A stretch of DNA of 64,000 bases from the NCBI GenBank assembly GCA_017590115.1, contig JAGGNK010006515.1, positions 62,001 to 126,000 on the forward strand, in the 5' to 3' direction. Each line of letters opens with the position of its first letter. Position 1 is the stretch's first letter. Made by a program: the position numbers and the translations under genes. Positions 58,001-64,000 of this stretch are shown in pieces. The notes beneath the pieces are model-generated. The model had not been told where the DNA came from, did not search any database, and was given only the letters and a program-made list of their open reading frames with translations. The stretch comes from Montifringilla adamsi. Lineage: Eukaryota > Chordata > Aves > Passeriformes > Passeridae.

Positions 58001-61000
58001 TACTGCAATAAAGGAAGCTCCAAGTCACTCTAAGAATACCCTCTCTTTCTGTTTCAGAGGGAAATTTTTCTGGGAAGTGACTCCTCACCTCCCTGTATTT
58101 CTTTGCAATGCTGTAATGCTGTTTTGGGTATGGAGTTACTTCACTTACTCAGTCTTTCCCAGTGGTTTCCCCATTTTCACTGAGAGACTCACTTCCTCTT
58201 GGCATTGTTTTCACAAAATTTAAGGTGCAGAATTACCACATTATATGCCTTGTGCTTCAGAAGAAGCTAAAAAAGAGCAGACTGCCATGAGAACTGTAAC
58301 ATTCAAGAGACTCCAACTACTATCCTAGAGAAAAGATTGGATCCTTCCCTTTGCTTGGAACAGCCAGTTTACTCCCAGAATGCAGAACTCAATGCAGCTG
58401 TAACCTACTGAGGCCACTGATCCTTAGGTGCACCCAGCCCAGGTAGAACTTGACTCCTGTCCCCCAAAGGTGGGTCTGGGGCCAATAAATCAATTTTTTC
58501 CATCCATGTAAGGTAGTCACAATGGGATCAGATAACCAAGTTTACAGGCAGGACTGGTACATCCTGGAGTATGTTCTTAACTGAACTCACGAGTTTATTT
58601 GGATGTGAGAGCCATGAAAGAAAGTACTTGATATGTGCAATTTAGCTTGGCAATGAGAACTGGCATCCCAAAACCCTTTTGCTTGAGATCTTAACTCTGT
58701 TAATTCCAACTGACCACAGCCTGCACCCACAGGATTTATACCATCCCTAAAAACCAGTAATATTTATATCCCTGGAGTATGATACTTCTAACAAAAGTAT
58801 TAGCTTTCAATTAAACCTGTTTCCCTTAAAGAACAAAGCATAAAGATGAAATTAGCTTTTGAGACTCCTGCCAAGTATTTCATGTTAGGTAACTATTCAC
58901 CATCCAGATTTCATGTTCTGCAAGGCAACAGCAGTTCCAGGTCTGTTTGGCATGCATAGCTCCAGCAGATGTGCACATGTGTTTGTCAGCTGCACAAGGA
59001 ATGATATTTCTATCCTGTTTTCCAGGCTGAGACACAGAACCACTGCTGCAATAGTTTATCTCAGCTTTCAGAGTACTCTACCCCAGGTTCCATATATCTT
59101 AACACTACAGGACTCCCAAGATTCTCCAGGGAACATTTAAAAGTCTGCTACACCTTTTAAAAATCAAGTAGTGAAGAGATAAAAAACAAATAAGCATTTA
59201 TAGTTCTCAAGACAGTACACCTGCAGTGCTGCTACTGGAGACCGCAGCAGAATTTTTTCCAGCAGCTTTATTAAATTTTACGATGGTTGATTTGACTTTA
59301 AACGTTTCTGGTGCAACCAAGACTCTTCAGCCTTGTCTGGAGCAGTGAGAAGTCTGCAGTGGTAGCTTTAAACACTCCCCACACAGGTCATCAAAATTCA
59401 GCTGAGGGCCCAAGGATAAGGAGGCAGTGGAACTTGTGACAGCTTGGGTGATTGAACAGGAGCGAGTAAGAATCCATGCCATACTTTCATCTTACTCCAT
59501 CCAGCCTGCTCCTGGAAAAACTAGTGCCAAACTCCCCTGGGTTTTGACCCTTGAGACCTGGGTCAATAGCAGGCTCTTGCATTCTGTATTGAACTGAGGC
59601 CAAAGGGCAGGGACATGCCTCCATCCCAGTTCCCTGCCTGCAAAATGCAGCTCCATCATGCCTGTACTTTCCTCAAGTCGCTCGAGTTCAAGGAGACCTA
59701 AGTCTACATTTTATCTTGCATTTCAAAGTAGTGACACAAACTGAAACTGTAGACAAAGCTGAGGCTAAGCTTTGAGGCGGTTCAGCTTCGAAGGCTTTGA
59801 AAGCAAAGCATTCCTCACTGCAGATCCGAGGTGCTTCCGCTGCCTCGGGAACACTTTCAGGGACACTGGAGCTGTCCTAAAAGGAAGAACTTCTCTTTCT
59901 TTGAAGAGTGTTGCAACTCAGTCTTCTGACTTCAAATGAAGTGTTGTGCTTGAAATACCCAAGGCCTCTTTTGAAAGCTACTGAACCACGTTTGACCTTT
60001 CTTTTTAACACTGTCCACCTTCAGATGAGGGCCAAGGGACCGCCTTGTTCCGCTCCAGGTGTCAGGAAAGCTGGAACAAATAACTCAAGGGCAGCAGAAG
60101 GGATGTAAGCAGCCTCTACAAAGCAGAGGAAATGTTTTTCCATCAGACAAAATACATCTGAGCCCATACATCTGAGTCCTGGCACTGGTCTGCAGCTGAT
60201 TATTTTGGGGTAAAAAAAAAGAAATCTGTATTAATCTTTGGTAACAGAAGGTTTAAAATCTCATCCTCCAGCTTGCTTCAATGGCAGCACATGAGCTAAT
60301 GAGCCTCAAGAATGCTGCTGAGGGGCTAGAACCGCATGTAAAGAGAAATTACGTGGTGAGCATTGAAGAGGGGGATATAAATTATGCAGGGGAGGATTCA
60401 CTGTAACTTTCAGTCAGTTGCATCCTTGTGAAGAAGAGCTCTTTACACAAAGGATTTCTGGCCTTTGCTGGAAATTATGTGGATTGAATTGGTCTGCAGT
60501 GATATCAAATGTATACCTCAGGTTGAGCACCTTGGGTAGGAGCAGCCTACCCTCCCCAGACTGCAGCATTTCAGGAAGCCCTGCCCCACTGGCCAGGACA
60601 GGTACCCAGCAGCTCCCAGGCTGAGCTCTGGGCAGCTCCTGGCCTGAGCTCCACATTTCTCAGCGAGCTGGAAACAAGTGCAGCTGACACAGTTCAGGGC
60701 CAGGAAATCCCAAAGGAACCATCACAGGAACTGCAATGCCAAAACGAGGTTCCTCTACAATTCACACAGTCAGTAGCTAAGCACATGAATATTTGCTCAA
60801 ACGTCTTTTGGTTTTTTTTTGGTTTTTTTTTGTTTTTTTTTTTTTTTTTTTTTTTAATAAAGCAGTGGCATCAATAGGTTTTACAGCACTCTCCTGCTCT
60901 CTCTGCTGAAGATGTGTTATTTAGGTACCCTTAGCTGAACCAAAAGTTGTCTCTTTGTCAGGCAGTTAGTGCTAAAAATTCTCCCTGTCTCTAATAATTG

Positions 61001-62237
61001 CTGAACAATCTCCAGGAGCCTCATGGAGTTTAAATTATTATTGGGCATCGAGTTTCAACTCATTATACTTGTTCTCAAATTCTTTTCTTTTTTTGCAAGT
61101 GGATGGAAAGTTAGACTGGAATGAAAAATCACACCCAGCTTAATAAAAACAATTCCAAGCTTCATTTTATGCTGTGATAATGGGTCTGCAATGGGTACAC
61201 AGGAAAGAGATTTTCCAGTTCAGTCTGTACTTAGAAGCAAGCAATTGATGAGCAGGGTCCCATGGTGCTCTTGTGCTATGGAATATAAGCCTGGGCACCA
61301 TAAGAAGATTGTTCAAAGCTTAGAATCCCAGAGAACATGTTTTTTTATGTTAATGTTATGATACATAGCTGGTGCAGGGCTTTTGAACTGCAATTAATTA
61401 CTGCAGAGGGAATAGCCAGGCTTTAGCAGCTGGGAACGTTTCCAGGACTCCACCATTAAGCCCAGTTTATGAACAGAACTAGGTCAGACAAACCTGGTCA
61501 AACCATAAGCAAATTGGGATGGTGGAAACGTGCCAGGAGCCCTTCCTTGTCTCTAGACAAAGAGCCCATGGGGTTTTATTACACTTTTATGAGGAAGCTG
61601 CAGCTACAGGAAGGGGGCATACAAGGTGATGCACACAAGGCCTGAGTAGGAGAGGCTTTGCAGGGAATTCTTGCCGGGGTCTGTGCACAGCCCTGTCTCT
61701 CCACGCTCCTTGAGCTGTGTGTGAGTTGTTATCAGCGAGCTGTTAAGCAGCTCAAAGAACGGACACAGTCACAGCAAATCCCCCCAGTTTCTACGGTGAC
61801 CGTGTCCTAGACGCCAGCCCTTTGGAGACCCCCTTTCTGACACCACAGTGCTCAGGAATACTGCCCACTGCCTGGGCTGCAAGCCATCCCTGGGGGAACT
61901 CCTTACATGGGAAAGCTGAAAGGCTGGGCTTCCTACACCAGCTAAATCTCACTGATTTTGACGGTAAAAGTTCCAAGGAAAGACAAGCTCAGGCGATGCT
62001 GATGTCAAATACACACCCAAATAAACACAGTAGAAAACTCAGACCTGTGTGTAACAAGCAGCAGGGCTGTACTCCAAGTGCTGCTGCAGGGAGCCCATAA
62101 CCACTCTGACAGGCACTGAAGTGAACAATTCTACACAGCCACCATGTCTTCCCACAGAATGTGGTGACAGCACTCTTCTTCTTGGAGAGGCTGCCTGTTG
62201 CACAGCTGTAGCAGAGTGCCTGTTACTCTCTTCTCCA
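55064..62237. other. Long block without recognised mobile elements
   Basis: About 7.2 kb, the longest interval here with no CR1 or LTR that I recognise. It contains a 177-codon frame at 55245-55778 (no domain, no splice support), shorter frames, an A/T-rich block near 61030-61200 and a T-rich tract near 60.8 kb. CpGs are somewhat enriched near 59660-59850. I cannot support any exon or RNA gene. Confidence 0.45.
60806..60855. repeat. T-rich low-complexity tract
   Basis: T runs separated by single or double G (TTTTGGTTTTTTTTTGG pattern), ending in an uninterrupted T run and 'aataaagc'. There is no evident retroelement body next to it. Confidence 0.9.
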
Positions 62238-62698
62238 TGGCCAGCAGGACCAGGGCAGGGCCCATCCCTCACAGCCAGAGGGACACTGAAGGGCTGGAGA
62301 ATGTCCAGGGAAGACTCTGGAGCCCCAGGAGCAACTGAGGGAGCTGGGAAGGGGCTCAGCCTGGAGCAAAGGAGGCTCAGGGGGCCCTTGTGGCTCTGCA
62401 CAGCTCCTGACAGGAGGGGACAGCCGGGGGGTCGGGCTGTGCTCCAGGGAACAGGGACAGGAGGAGAGGGAACGGCCTCAGGCTGGGCCAGGGGAGGCTC
62501 AGGGTGGACAGCAGCAGGAATTTTTCCATGGAAAAGGTGGTCAGGTATTGAAGGGCCTGCCCAGGGAGGTGGTGGAGTCCCCATCACTGGAGGCGTTCAA
62601 GGAATGCCTGGACGTGGCGCTCAGAGCTCTGACTGACTGTCAAAGGTTGGACTTGATGACCTTGGAGGTCTTTTCCAACTGAATAGGTTCTGGGATTC
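62238..62698 (+). mobile_element. CR1 LINE, long 3' portion
   Basis: The sense strand is colinear with CR1: 'ggccagcaggaccagggcag', 'agggagctgggaaggggctc', 'cctggagcaaaggaggctca', 'cagggaacagggacaggagg', 'ttgaagggcctgcccaggga', 'gtggagtccccatcactgga' and the tail 'ggacttgatgaccttggagg' then 'tcttttccaactgaatag'. Frames of 171 and 182 codons on opposite strands lie mostly in it and are repeat artefacts, not genes. The left edge may extend slightly further. Confidence 0.95.
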
Positions 62699-64000
62699 AA
62701 AGAAGCTACAGCTACAGCTACTGCTGGCAGTTTTTGTGATGTCTGCACTCACCTGCACAAGTCTCAAGGGCAAAAAGAACTGGATTTCTCACCCAAAATG
62801 TAGGGAAGTACCATGACCAGCCCTGACTACCATTCTCAGATTTGTTTTCATGCTCTTTTGCATCCCTTCACTGATCAGTAACAACTCACACCCCTCTTAA
62901 CACCTAAGAAAATGTTTTGTTTTCTTACCAGAGGAATGATTTCAAGTTGCTGTTTAAACTGTGCAATCTGTCACCAAAAATCTGCATTTCAGAGAGTGCT
63001 GGGTTAGCCAGTTGGCCAATGTCATGCTCTTAAAATAAGTAACGTGAGACCTTCACCAGCAAGGGTTTTGCCAGACCTACTTCTTTTGACTTTACTGTAT
63101 CAATGTTTTATCCTGTTTCTTCATTCCTTACCACTGGATGTCACAGCATTATGCATAGAACATCTTATTAAACATTAAGGCAATTGTTCTAAAAGATGAG
63201 CTTGAACTAATCTAGAGTGACCTCTCCCGTGGTTTTCCTGAATTAAATCAATAGCCTGTGTCAGAAAGTTCCAAGGTAACAATTGAGCCTACAATATTCC
63301 ATAACTTTTCAAGTCCTGTCAGCATGCCACAGCTGAAGTGAGACCTGAGCTTAACATGGAATTATGTGGCGAATCAAATATTGATTCTCCGTCAAGGAAG
63401 TGACAACAGCAACAAGCTTAGAGACACTTTCAGTGTAATCATATTTAGCCATGATAAGAGCTCAATAAAGTGCTGAGTATCTTGGAGCTGGCACATGAAG
63501 CTGTCACTGGATTTCCTCTGCTACAAAATTCAGGATGTTAGCTGAGCCCTGACTCAGGGGTACCAACTGAACAATTTTTTTTTAATTGTATGTAAGTTGA
63601 GTCTTTGCTGCAATGAAGCTTTGGGTAGCTTGGGTAGAACTTAGAACCTAAAACCTGCCTTGTGTGAAGAAGCCATTTGTTTTCACTGAAAACACCTTAC
63701 AGCTAGAGTACAGACCATCATCAGCCTGAGCACAGCTCCAGATCTGAACAATGACTTTGGTTTAATGAAGACAGTAGTTCTGCAAATCTGCAAATGTTGT
63801 AAATGGTTTTACAGTGAAACTTCAATCAACAAGGAGCCAAAACTCGGGCAGTTTAAAAGATGGTTCATTTTAACATTTTAGAAAGCTTCAGGTTAGTGGA
63901 AATCCAAGTCCCTGCGGCTAGAATTGAGAAGTGACTCTCAGATTCCTTTCCCCATATGGTGAACACACAGAGTTATTGCTCGTTCCCTGTTCTGCAGCTC
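62699..64000. other. Unique DNA, nothing recognised
   Basis: About 1.3 kb to the window end. It is AT-rich with no coding, RNA or mobile-element signature. Confidence 0.5.

Noticed and set aside
62039..62636. Overlapping frames of 182 and 171 codons on opposite strands
   Set aside because: Both lie mainly in the sense CR1 copy at 62238-62698, and neither matches the ORF2 protein frame throughout. CR1 is GC-rich and stop-poor there.
1..64000. tRNA, 5S, U6 or other small RNA genes, and CRISPR or bacterial-type operons
   Set aside because: No characteristic internal promoter or conserved motif was found by eye, and the sequence is clearly vertebrate, so prokaryotic feature types do not apply.

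Overview
The window reads as a stretch of bird nuclear DNA, most likely from a songbird (passerine). The main evidence is about 27 copies of the avian LINE CR1. Many of them carry its hallmark 3' end, the 'aaggtcccttccaaccca...attctgtgattcta' type tail, on one strand or the other. The window also holds eight endogenous-retrovirus LTRs or LTR fragments, several of which resemble passerine ERVK-like and ERVL-like families as I remember them. Species cannot be fixed from this sequence alone.

I find no protein-coding exon, tRNA, rRNA or snRNA gene that I can defend. The longest ATG-initiated reading frames (149 to 189 codons) fall in CR1 copies, in an LTR, in a CpG-rich patch, or in unique DNA without a recognisable domain. 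The 64 kb therefore looks intergenic or deep intronic: a repeat-poor 'desert' with scattered retroelements and several AT-rich, non-repetitive blocks that may be conserved non-coding elements.

Layout. 1-9.7 kb: unique DNA with seven CR1 copies, a decayed ERVL-type LTR (2651-2866) and a CpG-rich patch (4021-4560). 9.7-11.2 kb: an ERVL-like solo LTR with a perfect 5-bp target duplication (9697-10330) and a decayed ERVL-type LTR (10962-11206). 11.2-15.7 kb: one CR1 and a cluster of TAATTA-type motifs near 13.43-13.60 kb. 15.7-20.6 kb: an ERVK-like LTR nested in a CR1, an AT-rich LTR (17899-18503), a GC-rich patch and two more CR1 copies. 21.8-37.6 kb is the retroelement-rich core. It has three related solo LTRs with 6-bp target duplications (22289-22696, 29350-29736, 37209-37610), the first nested in a CR1, plus nine further CR1 copies. 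37.6-54.4 kb: long unique blocks with six isolated CR1 copies and a 46-nt poly-A beside a 16-bp palindrome. 54.4-55.1 kb: a CpG-rich ERVL-like solo LTR on the minus strand with an internal 35-bp duplication. 55.1-62.2 kb: about 7.2 kb without a recognised mobile element. 62.2-64 kb: one CR1, then unique sequence.

No set of genes works together here, and I found no undescribed biological system. The best-supported observations are the dated insertion events (target duplications and nested insertions). The candidate regulatory blocks are weaker and need cross-species alignment to confirm.
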